The notes under the pieces are model-generated. The model was given only the letters and a program-made list of their open reading frames with translations, did not search any database and was not told where the DNA came from. Positions 11,744 through 20,168 of a DNA stretch of 64,000 bases are shown piece by piece; positions within the stretch are counted from its first letter, which is position 1; the number at the start of each line of letters is the position of its first letter. The translations under genes and the position numbers were made by a program. Source of the DNA: a virus; IMG/VR virus record IMGVR_UViG_3300032093_000090, positions 1 to 64,000 of that record; one strand, 5' to 3'.

Positions 11744-12892
11744 ATGAAACAATTTAAGAACCTTAGAGAATCTCTTAACGATATCGTATTAGACCTATAC
11801 GAAACTTCTGAAGATTTTGACATCGAAGAGCTCAACGAAGCAGTCAAAAAAGATAATCCCAAAGTCGAAGGCCAGGTTACAAATAATACCAGAGGTGTTT
11901 TACACGAACTCCTTACCGGCAAGGCATTAAATAACGACAAACATATGCCAGATTTTCATTTGGTTGACGAAAAAACTAAAAGAAAAGAAACACCTGAACA
12001 AGCACACGATAGATTAAAGGCGCAAATCCATCCAAAAGATTATGCAAAGATCAAAGCAGGAGCTGATAGCGCGGCAGCAGATATTCGCGCTAGTATCGCA
12101 AAAACACATCCTGGCCATATAATTACTAGTGTATCACATACATCCAAGAAAGGTGATACCCAAAAAGTAACAGGGGTTAAGGCAACACAAAAAGAAGATT
12201 CGTCAGACATTTATATAACTACCAAACATCCAAAAACGGGTAAAGTAGTATATCACGGTAGAAGCTTAAAAGTTAGTGAAAATTCAAGTAAAAATGTGCC
12301 TTCTTCTAGTCTAGGTAAACAATCTAGTGGTTCAATGGCCGACACGTTATTTAAAGCGCATCAAAAGAAAATCAAAGCGATGCACCCAGAATTAACAGAT
12401 ATTAAAAAAGAAGATCACCATGCGGATTTGCCTGCAGCTAGAAAAGAATGGGCCGAGAAAAATCCGGAAAAACACAAACAGATTAAAACAGAAAATTTAA
12501 AATTATTAAGAGCAGTAGCTTATCATCATTCAGTTGAACTACAACACAAATTAGATTCAGGTGACCATGAGCACGTAGTTAATCATATTCGAGATGTATT
12601 ACACGCACACACTACTCCTGCAGAACAAGCGGGAGTAGGAACTTTTCGTAAACATACTACGTATAAAACTGCAAAAGGTACTCAGCATCATGAATCGCAC
12701 CCGGGTCATGATTATGAGCATATTCTAAACGACCATAAAAATATTACAGTTAGAGCTAGCGGCACGGGTGTCCATTTCTATCACACTGATCCAAAAACAG
12801 GTGTTGAGAAGAAATTTGCTTCACAGACTCACAAATTTGATTCACAAAGCGATCCATTGAGCACATTAAAAAGCGCCGGAAAGGCAGCATAA
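11744..12892 (+). CDS. late protein with PD-(D/E)XK-nuclease-like motifs
   Basis: I do not recognise a named family. The 382-residue product has an N-terminal 'MKQFKNLRESL' tag like its neighbours. It then has a helix with GVLHELLTGKAL (E55) and later SSDIYITT (D155) followed by GRSLKVS (S174-K176). The order Glu helix, Asp strand, SxK strand resembles PD-(D/E)XK nucleases whose third motif is SLK. The C-terminal half is His- and Lys-rich. Nuclease function is inference. It overlaps the next gene by one base (TAATG) and leads a four-gene late operon. Confidence 0.6.
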   Translation: MKQFKNLRESLNDIVLDLYETSEDFDIEELNEAVKKDNPKVEGQVTNNTRGVLHELLTGKALNNDKHMPDFHLVDEKTKRKETPEQAHDRLKAQIHPKDYAKIKAGADSAAADIRASIAKTHPGHIITSVSHTSKKGDTQKVTGVKATQKEDSSDIYITTKHPKTGKVVYHGRSLKVSENSSKNVPSSSLGKQSSGSMADTLFKAHQKKIKAMHPELTDIKKEDHHADLPAARKEWAEKNPEKHKQIKTENLKLLRAVAYHHSVELQHKLDSGDHEHVVNHIRDVLHAHTTPAEQAGVGTFRKHTTYKTAKGTQHHESHPGHDYEHILNDHKNITVRASGTGVHFYHTDPKTGVEKKFASQTHKFDSQSDPLSTLKSAGKAA

Positions 12893-14088
12893 TGTTTTCA
12901 TTCTCCGCTTATCTAAATGAATCTGCAAATGAAGACAAGTTAACCCATTTAGAGCACGCTGAAGATCATCCGATCAATGCTGGCGAAGAAGGATTTAAAC
13001 ACGCATTTAATACCCTTCAAGAAACACATCGTGCTCTACAAGGCAAAAAATCATCTGTATCTATATCGACAAAGTATGATGGGTCGCCTTCAGTTATATT
13101 TGGACACCATCCGGAATCAGGCCGATTCTTCGTTGCGTCTAAATCTGTATTCAATAAGAATCCAAAATTAAACTATACTGAATCTGACATACAACAGAAT
13201 CATGGTCACGCGCCCGGCCTGGTTGCAAAGTTAACTGCTGCTCTACATCATTTACAAAAAGTAACTCCAAATCGTGGAGTATACCAGGGTGACATTATGC
13301 ACTCAGGTGTCAAGAGCAAATCAAATCCTACCGGAGATGTAGAATCTTCTGCAGGTTCAGTTCATTTTAAGCCAAACACAATTACATATTCTGCTAAGAA
13401 TGGTACACCTGAAGCTGCAAAAGCAAAAGCAGCAAAGATTGGTGTAGCTGTCCATACTGCATATCAAGGTAACAAGCTAGAAGATATGAAGGCACAATAT
13501 AATGCAGATATATCAAATTTCAACAAACATTCCGATGTTCATATGATTGATACATCTTTTAGGCCATCTTCAGCACATTATGCACCTGATGCACAAAAGG
13601 CGTTTGAAGGTCATATGAAAAAAGCAGTTGAAGCTCATACTAAATTAAAAGATTATTCGCATATTGAAGGTGAAAATGAGAACCACAAAGAACATTTAAA
13701 GACTTATATTAATCAAACTGTTAGAAATAAATCTACTCCCTCGGTTGCAGGATATATAGCTCATGTATCAAATAAGTTACAAAAAGAAGTAGACAAAGTT
13801 AAAACAGACAAAGCAAAAGCTGCGAAAAGTGCAACATTAATTAAAGCAGTCGGACACATTGAATCGCATAAAGAAGAATTTAAAACTACTTTTGATATTC
13901 ATAAGCACCTACAAAACGCAAAGAATGTTTTGGCACACACATTAGGTGGAGCAGAATACGCATTCCATCATAGTATCAAAGGCAAACCAGTTAAACCCGA
14001 AGGCCACGTTGCAGTTATAAACAATAGACCATCTAAGATTGTGGATAGAGCAGAGTTTAGTGCAGCAAATTTCGAAAGATCAGCATGA
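12892..14088 (+). CDS. KxDG-motif protein, nucleotidyltransferase-like
   Basis: The 398-residue product starts FSFSAYLNES, like other late proteins here. STKYDGSPSVIFG (K61-Y-D-G64) matches motif I of ATP-dependent DNA/RNA ligases and capping enzymes, where the Lys is adenylylated. RGVYQGDIMHS, about 75 residues later, resembles motif III. Clear motifs IV and V are not visible, so ligase activity is doubtful. The family is common in T4-like marine phages as an uncharacterised protein. The C-terminal 150 residues are helical and basic. It overlaps both neighbours (TAATG and ATGA). Confidence 0.6.
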   Translation: MFSFSAYLNESANEDKLTHLEHAEDHPINAGEEGFKHAFNTLQETHRALQGKKSSVSISTKYDGSPSVIFGHHPESGRFFVASKSVFNKNPKLNYTESDIQQNHGHAPGLVAKLTAALHHLQKVTPNRGVYQGDIMHSGVKSKSNPTGDVESSAGSVHFKPNTITYSAKNGTPEAAKAKAAKIGVAVHTAYQGNKLEDMKAQYNADISNFNKHSDVHMIDTSFRPSSAHYAPDAQKAFEGHMKKAVEAHTKLKDYSHIEGENENHKEHLKTYINQTVRNKSTPSVAGYIAHVSNKLQKEVDKVKTDKAKAAKSATLIKAVGHIESHKEEFKTTFDIHKHLQNAKNVLAHTLGGAEYAFHHSIKGKPVKPEGHVAVINNRPSKIVDRAEFSAANFERSA

Positions 14089-14657
14089 AAACATTTAAAC
14101 AAGTAAGGGAAGAACTTCAATCTGTTGAAGAAGGCAAACGAGGATTATGGGATAACATCCACGCAAAACGTAAACGAATCAAAGCTGGGTCAGGTGAACG
14201 TATGCGTAAACCTGGAAGTAAAGGTGCACCTACTGCACAAGCACTTAAACAATCAGCCGAATCGGTAGAAGACATTTTTGACCTAATTGAAGATGTCATC
14301 GAAGACATTGCGAAAGAAAATAATGTTGATTCCGAAATAATTTGGGAAGAACTCGAATCGGTTACGGATGAAGAGCTATTAGAAGTTGCAGCTTGGCAAC
14401 GCAAAGAGGGAAAGAATCCTGAAGGCGGATTAAACAAAGCTGGCATTGCTTCATATCGTAGAGAAAATCCCGGTTCAAAGTTACAAATGGCCGTAACTAC
14501 TAAACCATCTAAATTAAAGCCCGGAAGTAAAGCAGCTAATAGAAGAAAATCTTTTTGTGCTCGTATGGGTGGAATGAAGAAGCGATTAACATCCGCTAAG
14601 ACTGCTAGAGACCCTGATTCAAGAATTAACAAAGCCCTTAGAAAGTGGAACTGTTAA
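14085..14657 (+). CDS. conserved basic phage protein, two-part
   Basis: The 190-residue product has the 'MKTFKQVREEL' start. It then has a basic block, GLWDNIHAKRKRI...GERMRKPGSKGAPT (about 19-48), an acidic helical middle (about 55-105) and a conserved C-terminal block, PEGGLNKAGIASYRREN...KAANRRKSFCARMGGMKKRL...ALRKWNC. Both blocks occur in many marine phage proteins of unknown function. The Cys in SFCARM and the terminal NC are typical. Association with virion DNA is a guess from its charge. It overlaps the upstream gene by ATGA. Confidence 0.65.
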   Translation: MKTFKQVREELQSVEEGKRGLWDNIHAKRKRIKAGSGERMRKPGSKGAPTAQALKQSAESVEDIFDLIEDVIEDIAKENNVDSEIIWEELESVTDEELLEVAAWQRKEGKNPEGGLNKAGIASYRRENPGSKLQMAVTTKPSKLKPGSKAANRRKSFCARMGGMKKRLTSAKTARDPDSRINKALRKWNC

Positions 14658-14750
14658 TGTTTCTTATCACTGAGCCTCATAGCATATAATAACATCATGT
14701 CAATAGGCTGTCTATATATTTTGATTAACTTTAGATAAAAAGGAGGTAAG

Positions 14751-14840
14751 ATGAGTTGGTTTAAACACAAGCCGAAAAAAAAACCACCCAAACCAAAACA
14801 CCCTTATCCTGTACCACCAATACCAAATAATTACTCGTAG
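14751..14840 (+). CDS. 29-aa Lys/Pro-rich peptide
   Basis: AGGAGG, an excellent ribosome site, lies four bases before an ATG opening a 29-codon frame. The product starts MSWFKHKPKKKPPK and ends in a proline-rich tail. The stop lies nine bases before the next ATG. Composition and ribosome site support expression; function is unknown. The 93 bases before it hold no gene. They contain a TATAAT-like sequence without a -35 partner. Confidence 0.6.
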   Translation: MSWFKHKPKKKPPKPKHPYPVPPIPNNYS

Positions 14841-14848
14841 GATTTATA

Positions 14849-15589
14849 ATGCAAATAGGAAACGGAATACAAATGGGCAACGGCCTTGTCTTAGGATCTT
14901 ACCCTGTTGGTTATAGTGTTATTACCGACGGCTTGATACTATATTTAGATGCTGCAAGTTATTCTGGCAGCGGAACAGCTTGGAATGATTTAAGCGGACA
15001 ATCAAATAATGGAACATTGGTAAATAGTCCTAGTTATACATCAGATCCAGGATATTTTACATTTAATTTAGTTAATAATAGGTATGTTTCAACGTCTGGT
15101 ACTATATCATCTTTATCCGCAGCAACTTTTATTGTTTGGATAAATTCCAGTCAAACACAAGCTGATTATACTAGTATTTTAATGAGTAGAGATGGTATGG
15201 GGTCTGCCACAAATTCTGCTACCGGCATGAATTTTGCTCCTGGGGGAAATAACTCAATAGGATATCATTGGAATAATGATGAAGGGACATATAATTGGGA
15301 TACCGGATTATCCGTACCTAATAACGCATGGGCCATGATGGCAATTCGTGTCACATCAACACAGGCAACTGCATATTTAGGAAAATCTAGCGGATTAACA
15401 TCATCCGGTCAATTTCTTTCACATTCTACGGTTACAAATTTAAATTTCTTTATATCACAAGACACGGGAGGCGGTGGTACAAGAAACTTTAACGGTGCAA
15501 TTTCACAGGTATTAATTTATAATAGAGCATTAACATTTACTGAAATAAACACAACTTTTAATACTACTAAGACCAGATATGGCTTATAA
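14849..15589 (+). CDS. LamG/concanavalin A-like virion protein
   Basis: The 246-residue product has a short Gly/Asn-rich N-terminus (GNGIQMGNGLVLG). It then has a jelly-roll lectin-like domain: DGLILYLDAASYSGSG, WNDLSGQSNNGTL (about 40-60), FIVWINSS, and a closing FNGAISQVLIYNRALT. This is the common marine-phage 'GLILYLDA...DLSGNGNNG' domain, usually in surface decoration or adhesin proteins. It probably binds glycans on the capsid or tail exterior. There is no signal peptide. It is the last gene before the late box at 15607. Confidence 0.75.
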   Translation: MQIGNGIQMGNGLVLGSYPVGYSVITDGLILYLDAASYSGSGTAWNDLSGQSNNGTLVNSPSYTSDPGYFTFNLVNNRYVSTSGTISSLSAATFIVWINSSQTQADYTSILMSRDGMGSATNSATGMNFAPGGNNSIGYHWNNDEGTYNWDTGLSVPNNAWAMMAIRVTSTQATAYLGKSSGLTSSGQFLSHSTVTNLNFFISQDTGGGGTRNFNGAISQVLIYNRALTFTEINTTFNTTKTRYGL

Positions 15590-15606
15590 ACCAAACATCC
15601 TTATTT

Positions 15607-15614
15607 TATAAATA
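15607..15614 (+). promoter_or_regulatory. T4-type late promoter box
   Basis: TATAAATA, 32 bases before the start at 15646. Confidence 0.8.
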
Positions 15615-15645
15615 ATAAGTATCAACTATATTCTAATGGAAAACA

Positions 15646-17535
15646 ATGGACTTTAAACAATTCATCACAGAATCGCAGGAAAAAACAAAAGTTTTTACCT
15701 ACGGCCGGTTTCAACCAGTTTCAAAAGGTCATGAGCAGGTTATTAATAAAGTTCATGAAGTTGCTAAAGAACACAATGCTGATGCTCTTATTGTAGCATC
15801 CCATTCCGAAGGCACATCCAAAGATCCATTGCCAGTAAAGGCAAAAGTTGGATACTTAAAACACGTAGCACCAAAAGGTACTGAGGTAGTAGGTGCTTCT
15901 AAACAATCTCCAACTTTTCTGCATGCTGCAGCAAAAATACACGGCCAAGGTTATAAGCATTTGGTTATGGTTGCTGGGTCTGACCGTGTGGATGAATATC
16001 ATAAATTATTACATAAGTATAACAATGTTGCTGGTGCACACGGCCACTACAATTTTAAATCAATTAAAGTAGTTTCAGCAGGACAAAGAGATCCCGACGC
16101 AGAAGGCGTAGAGGGAATGTCTGGAACTAAGATGCGTGCTCATGCCAGAGCAGGCGAAATGAAGAAATTCAAATCAGGTCTACCTAAAGCATTACATCCT
16201 CATGCAGAGGAAATTGCCAATCATATTAAAGCGGTTAAAGAGGATTTTGAGAATCCATTTCGTTTTGATTGGGGAACACCTGAAGGCACAGAATACATGC
16301 ACAAGATGACTCCTGGGATGGAAGCAGTATGCCAAAAAGGATCTGTCTGGAGCAAAGCACAGGGTAAATGTGTACCAATTAGAGAAGCATATCATGCACA
16401 AGAGATTTTTAATCTTGGTGATATTGTAGAATCAAAAAGCGGCGAAGTGGGAAAAATCGTATACAAAGGTTCATCATACGTTACAATACAATTAGAATCA
16501 GGTAATACGACAAAACATTGGATAAACGATATTAAAGATAGCGATAAAATACTAAACTTTAAAGATTTTTCCCCTTCAATTTCTGTTGAAGAAACAAATA
16601 GACTTAGAAAACTTCCTGCATTGTTAATGTCCAAAGCACAACTAGCAGAACTAACAAGTCATAATTTAGAAATTGAATTTGATGGTTACAAAACAACTAA
16701 CCTGCATATGTGTCCAAGTGCATCTATACAGTTAGAAGAAGTAATTGCTAATACTAAATTAAATCCAAAGTATGTTTTACAGGCAGTTAAAGCAACTGAC
16801 GCATATCTTGGAGTAGAAAAACAAGCAAAAGCTAATAATTTTGCAACCAACAAAATGGCACATGATTTTAATATGTACGTTGCAATTGCACACGATACAT
16901 TGAATATGCTAGGATATCCTGATAATAAATTAGAATACATTAAAACACATCAACAGGAAATGAGCAAATTATCCATGCACAAGGATGGCACATTTGCAAA
17001 TGAAATTGGAACGACTATTCCTACATTTGGTGCAAGCGATGTGGCTGAAGGAATTAATGCATCAGACTTTAAGATGGTGGCAAGAATAGGCCCGGATGGC
17101 AAACCTATGTTTGTTAAAGAACGTAATAAACGAATCATAACGGATAAAAAAATGGAAGACTCAAACAATAACAATGTTGCTGACGACAACGAAGATCAAT
17201 TGCCATCTACAAAGAAGGCTTTATCGTCATTCAGAAAATCAATGAATGTACAAGAGACATACACACCTGATCCTCCTACAGTACACAGAGATGTAAATGC
17301 TTCACCTAATAAAGAAGTATTCCATGGTATTGATATACCAATTGCAGATCAAGGATACGAAGGCAAACCACTTGGTCTAGCTTCATTTAAATCTTTCTTG
17401 GCCAATCCAGAAACACAAAAAATTGAAGCACAAAAAGGTGCAGCAATGCAAGATGTACATAGAGATAAAGCGCAATTAGCTACTCATAGTTCATCTTATA
17501 AATCTATGGTTAAAGCTAACGCGCAGGACGTATAA
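15646..17535 (+). CDS. HIGH-type nucleotidyltransferase fused to a long late-protein tail
   Basis: The 629-residue product begins 'MDFKQFITES' and then a cytidylyltransferase-like Rossmann domain (about 14-195). GRFQPVSKGHEQVI has the nucleotide-binding GxH, and MSGTKMR fits the ISxTxxR motif of NMN/FAD/pantetheine adenylyltransferases. The remaining 430 residues include an SH3/KOW-like segment near 250-300 (GDIVESKSGEVGKIV...), a helical region and a C-terminal block starting about residue 480. Substrate is unknown; an NAD-related or nucleotide-tagging role is possible. Such fusions in a late operon suggest a virion-carried enzyme. It ends one base before the Dps gene. Confidence 0.72.
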   Translation: MDFKQFITESQEKTKVFTYGRFQPVSKGHEQVINKVHEVAKEHNADALIVASHSEGTSKDPLPVKAKVGYLKHVAPKGTEVVGASKQSPTFLHAAAKIHGQGYKHLVMVAGSDRVDEYHKLLHKYNNVAGAHGHYNFKSIKVVSAGQRDPDAEGVEGMSGTKMRAHARAGEMKKFKSGLPKALHPHAEEIANHIKAVKEDFENPFRFDWGTPEGTEYMHKMTPGMEAVCQKGSVWSKAQGKCVPIREAYHAQEIFNLGDIVESKSGEVGKIVYKGSSYVTIQLESGNTTKHWINDIKDSDKILNFKDFSPSISVEETNRLRKLPALLMSKAQLAELTSHNLEIEFDGYKTTNLHMCPSASIQLEEVIANTKLNPKYVLQAVKATDAYLGVEKQAKANNFATNKMAHDFNMYVAIAHDTLNMLGYPDNKLEYIKTHQQEMSKLSMHKDGTFANEIGTTIPTFGASDVAEGINASDFKMVARIGPDGKPMFVKERNKRIITDKKMEDSNNNNVADDNEDQLPSTKKALSSFRKSMNVQETYTPDPPTVHRDVNASPNKEVFHGIDIPIADQGYEGKPLGLASFKSFLANPETQKIEAQKGAAMQDVHRDKAQLATHSSSYKSMVKANAQDV

Positions 17536-17536
17536 A

Positions 17537-17974
17537 ATGAATGAGGAATTAGTTGATGCGATGAATAAAGTATTGGGGGATACGTTTCTCACATACTTTA
17601 AAGCACAATCGGGACATTGGAATGTGGAAACAAGAAGTTTTTATGCAGACCATACTTTTTTAGAATCAATCTATAGTGAAATATATGAGTCAATTGATTC
17701 TACTGCTGAGTGGCTTAGAAAAATTGGCGCATATGCCCCGACATCATTAGCTAGTTTAATTACATACGCAAGTGTTACAGAAGAAACAAATGTGGTTTCA
17801 TCTATGGGTATATTTACAAGTTTGGAGAGCTCTAACAATACTGTATTAGTATCGTTGATGCGTGCATATAAATTATCGGAAGCTGCTGGTGAATTAGGAT
17901 TATCTAATTACTTACAAGATAGAATTGCAGCACATCAGAAACATGCTTGGATGTTAAAGTCTACACTAAAATGA
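17537..17974 (+). CDS. Dps-type ferritin-like protein
   Basis: The 145-residue product fits Dps in size and pattern: SGHWNVETRSFYADHTFLESIYSEIYESIDSTAEWLRKIG. H27, H39, E43, D54 and E58 have exactly the spacing of the E. coli Dps ferroxidase ligands (H51, H63, D67, D78, E82), with Glu for one Asp. Dps oxidises Fe(II) with H2O2 and stores iron in a 12-mer, protecting DNA. The positively charged DNA-binding tail of E. coli Dps is absent. In a late operon it could protect newly made phage DNA or be packaged. The stop overlaps the next ATG (ATGA). Confidence 0.82.
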   Translation: MNEELVDAMNKVLGDTFLTYFKAQSGHWNVETRSFYADHTFLESIYSEIYESIDSTAEWLRKIGAYAPTSLASLITYASVTEETNVVSSMGIFTSLESSNNTVLVSLMRAYKLSEAAGELGLSNYLQDRIAAHQKHAWMLKSTLK

Positions 17975-18435
17975 TTAATTTTTTAGAATTTTTAAACGAA
18001 GAAATCAGCGAGAACGATCTCGATGAAATGGCTAACCATTTAACATGGGAAGACATTGAAGACTTATACTCTCCTGAAGAATTCGTGTTAGAAGATATTC
18101 AAGTATTAGATGAAAAGATTTCAGCGACAAGTCGTTTAAAGAAATCACAAAAATTAAAATCTAGAAAAACTGCTATCGGTACTGCTCGCAAAATGAGATT
18201 AAGAAGAACATCTACAATAGATGTACTACATAAAAGAGCAACTGCGGCCGCAAGAAGACTTCTACAAAAAAGAATCTTACGTGGCAGAGGCAAGAAACAA
18301 TTATCTGCACAACAAAAAGATCATGTGGAACAACAGATTAAAAATATGATGGCAATTCAAGGCAATCTTGCAGTAAAGTTAATGCCAAAGATAAGAGCTT
18401 TGGAAAGATCTAGATTATCGACAAAACGTAAGTAA
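17971..18435 (+). CDS. late basic helical protein
   Basis: The start is set at the ATG overlapping the Dps stop (ATGA); an in-frame ATG further upstream lies inside the Dps gene. The 154-residue product starts INFLEFLNEEI, with an acidic N-terminal third (to about residue 50). It is then very Lys/Arg-rich (LKKSQKLKSRKTAIGTARKMRLRR and following) and helical. The acidic-then-basic pattern with the FxEFLNE tag recalls head-core or scaffold-associated proteins that are processed in T4-like phages, but I cannot show homology. Confidence 0.6.
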   Translation: MINFLEFLNEEISENDLDEMANHLTWEDIEDLYSPEEFVLEDIQVLDEKISATSRLKKSQKLKSRKTAIGTARKMRLRRTSTIDVLHKRATAAARRLLQKRILRGRGKKQLSAQQKDHVEQQIKNMMAIQGNLAVKLMPKIRALERSRLSTKRK

Positions 18436-18453
18436 ACTGGTTTGGTTTACTTA
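18429..18453 (+). terminator. terminator-like hairpin overlapping the stop codon
   Basis: TAAGTAAAC (18429-18437) / GTTTACTTA (18445-18453), perfect 9 bp, seven-base loop. The stop of the upstream gene lies in the 5' arm. No long T tract follows. A late box starts at once in the 3' arm. Confidence 0.55.
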
Positions 18454-18460
18454 ATAAATA
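18453..18460 (+). promoter_or_regulatory. T4-type late promoter box (variant)
   Basis: AATAAATA, with a second overlapping ATAAATA, 32 bases before the start at 18492. Confidence 0.62.
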
Positions 18461-18491
18461 ATAAATAGAATTCATTTTAAAGGAATCAAAA

Positions 18492-19529
18492 ATGACAAGA
18501 ATCACAAATAGTTTGTTTGAATCAATCAGACAAATCACAGAAGCTAAAGTTGAAGGCAAAGCTGAAGACGCAGGTAAAGTTGACGGTGCACATTTTTGTG
18601 CTACACACGTTGAACATAATTTATATGGCGAAGGCGAGTGCATTTCAGAGCAACATGCTAAACCAAATGAAGATGGCACTATTGACTGGTACAATGTTAA
18701 ATTTGCTGACGGCCAAGTTCGCAAAATTCAAACAGAGGCAGTTAAAGTTAAAAGCAGCGTGAGGCACGAACATGCTACACCCGAAGGCGATACAATTGAA
18801 GAAAAACAATTGCATCCTAATCAACAAGTATTAGATGTGGTTGATGATGAAAAGATTGATGGAAAAGATTTTGCAAAGCTTCGTGCTGGCAAAAAAGCAA
18901 AAACAGTTAAAGAGGAAGAAGAAATTGAAGAAGGCATGCCCGATGAAGTAGGTCATGCTGGTAAAGTAACAATGAATCAGATTGCAAGGAGCAGTGCTTC
19001 TCCTACAGTTAAAAAAGCAATTAGAAAAGTTGCACCCGATATTAAATCTTACGGTGACAGAGCAGATGCTCTAATAGCCGCAGGAATCAAAGATGATCGT
19101 GGTCCTCGCGGCACAATCAACGCCTCTTTTGAAGAAGGTGTTACAGAGACTATTGTCAAGCATAACGACTTTACAATTGAGATTACTGATAATCCAACAT
19201 TCGGTGACTTCCTAAGAGCTGTTCAATCTATTGTTAGAACAGATGAAGAATCAATGCAAAAAGAAATCGTTGCAATTGCAGAACAAGCATTTGCAGAGAA
19301 TTATGAAGAAGTTATTATTGAAGCATTCACTAGAATGGAACTTGAAGATAAAATTGCTGCACACCGCAAGGCGGGCAACACAGTATCGAATGATAAATTT
19401 AGTACTAAAAACGGACAACCTTATGCTGAGTATGTTGTGACTGATCAAGAAGGTGGACGTAAAAAATATATTCACCATGGAACGGCGCGCCGCGTGGAAT
19501 CCATGCCAAGCGTAGCCGTAAAAAAATAA
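18492..19529 (+). CDS. late structural-type protein, acidic multidomain
   Basis: No named family recognised. The 345-residue product starts TRITNSLFESIRQITEA, like other 'ESI' proteins here. Residues about 33-80 (HFCATHVEHNLYGEGEC...DWYNVKFADGQVRKIQTE) form a beta-rich module. Residues 150-215 (GKVTMNQIARSSASPTVKKAIRK) form a helical one. Residues about 285-335 (MELEDKIAAHRKAGNTVSNDKF...GRKKYIHHG) form a basic C-terminal module with a strand-rich ending. A role in the prohead core or portal region is guessed from position only. Confidence 0.6.
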   Translation: MTRITNSLFESIRQITEAKVEGKAEDAGKVDGAHFCATHVEHNLYGEGECISEQHAKPNEDGTIDWYNVKFADGQVRKIQTEAVKVKSSVRHEHATPEGDTIEEKQLHPNQQVLDVVDDEKIDGKDFAKLRAGKKAKTVKEEEEIEEGMPDEVGHAGKVTMNQIARSSASPTVKKAIRKVAPDIKSYGDRADALIAAGIKDDRGPRGTINASFEEGVTETIVKHNDFTIEITDNPTFGDFLRAVQSIVRTDEESMQKEIVAIAEQAFAENYEEVIIEAFTRMELEDKIAAHRKAGNTVSNDKFSTKNGQPYAEYVVTDQEGGRKKYIHHGTARRVESMPSVAVKK

Positions 19530-19536
19530 AGAGTAA

Positions 19537-19554
19537 TAAGCACACCAGTGCTTA
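19537..19554 (+). terminator. terminator-like hairpin
   Basis: TAAGCAC (19537-19543) / GTGCTTA (19548-19554), perfect 7 bp, loop ACCA, two bases before the next late box. Same hairpin-then-late-box arrangement as at 18429 and at 11153/11655. Confidence 0.55.
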
Positions 19555-19556
19555 AT

Positions 19557-19564
19557 TATAAATA
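19557..19564 (+). promoter_or_regulatory. T4-type late promoter box
   Basis: TATAAATA, followed by ATAAAAACAGGGAG, 21 bases before the start at 19585. Confidence 0.8.
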
Positions 19565-19584
19565 ATAAAAACAGGGAGACTAAA

Positions 19585-20118
19585 ATGTCAGCATGGGGAA
19601 ACAGAGATAGAATTGAAGTTAGCGCAACAGCTCGCGCTAATTTAGGTAGCACAACAGTTGTTACAAGCGCACCAGTAGTTACTGCGGCTAATGGCTTTTA
19701 TGCAGGGTATTCATTGGTGATTGCCAATGAAGATTATGCAATTCAAACTATTACTAACAGCACTACAATTGTTCTTGATACAGCATACCGCGGTGCCAAT
19801 GTTGCAACTGCTAATATTGCTATTCAAGAAGATCCAAAATGGATTCCTACTGGTAACGCTGCAATTGGGCACCGTGCCAATAACCTTAATAAAGCCAACG
19901 TATACGGTGTTGATCGTATTGAAGCAAATGTTCCGGGCAATAAAGCTAACGGTATAGTAGGACCAGGTTGGTTATCGTATACAACATATACGACAACACA
20001 AGGTGCAACAAGAAAGAAAGCAGAATTGCTAGTAGCAATGTCAAAGAACTTTAATGCTAATGCCACAGGTACATTATTTGGCGATGCCAACGACGGTTCT
20101 ATATTGAAAGAATCTTAA
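19585..20118 (+). CDS. virion structural protein (marine T4-like family)
   Basis: The 177-residue product starts MSAWGNRDRIEVSATA and has a strand-rich region with alternating small residues (TTVVTSAPVVTAANGFYAG, SLVIANEDYAIQTI). It closes with GIVGPGWLSYTTYTT and KAELLVAMSKNF. Proteins starting 'M..WGN.D' and ending with a 'GPGW' segment are recurrent virion components in marine T4-like phages. The exact place in the particle is unknown. AGGGAGA precedes the ATG. It directly precedes the giant fibre genes. Confidence 0.65.
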   Translation: MSAWGNRDRIEVSATARANLGSTTVVTSAPVVTAANGFYAGYSLVIANEDYAIQTITNSTTIVLDTAYRGANVATANIAIQEDPKWIPTGNAAIGHRANNLNKANVYGVDRIEANVPGNKANGIVGPGWLSYTTYTTTQGATRKKAELLVAMSKNFNANATGTLFGDANDGSILKES

Positions 20119-20128
20119 AACACAATTT

Positions 20129-20155
20129 GGTTATGATGTAATTCAATTAATAACC
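20129..20155 (+). terminator. weak terminator-like hairpin
   Basis: GGTTAT (20129-20134) / ATAACC (20150-20155) with a 15-base loop, followed by TTTTG. It lies between the structural gene and the first giant fibre gene. Confidence 0.35.
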
Positions 20156-20168
20156 TTTTGGTGTTTTA

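Noticed and set aside
14658-14750. Promoter at a TATAAT-like sequence before the 29-aa peptide
   Set aside because: No matching -35 hexamer and no late box, so the peptide is probably read from the upstream late promoter.
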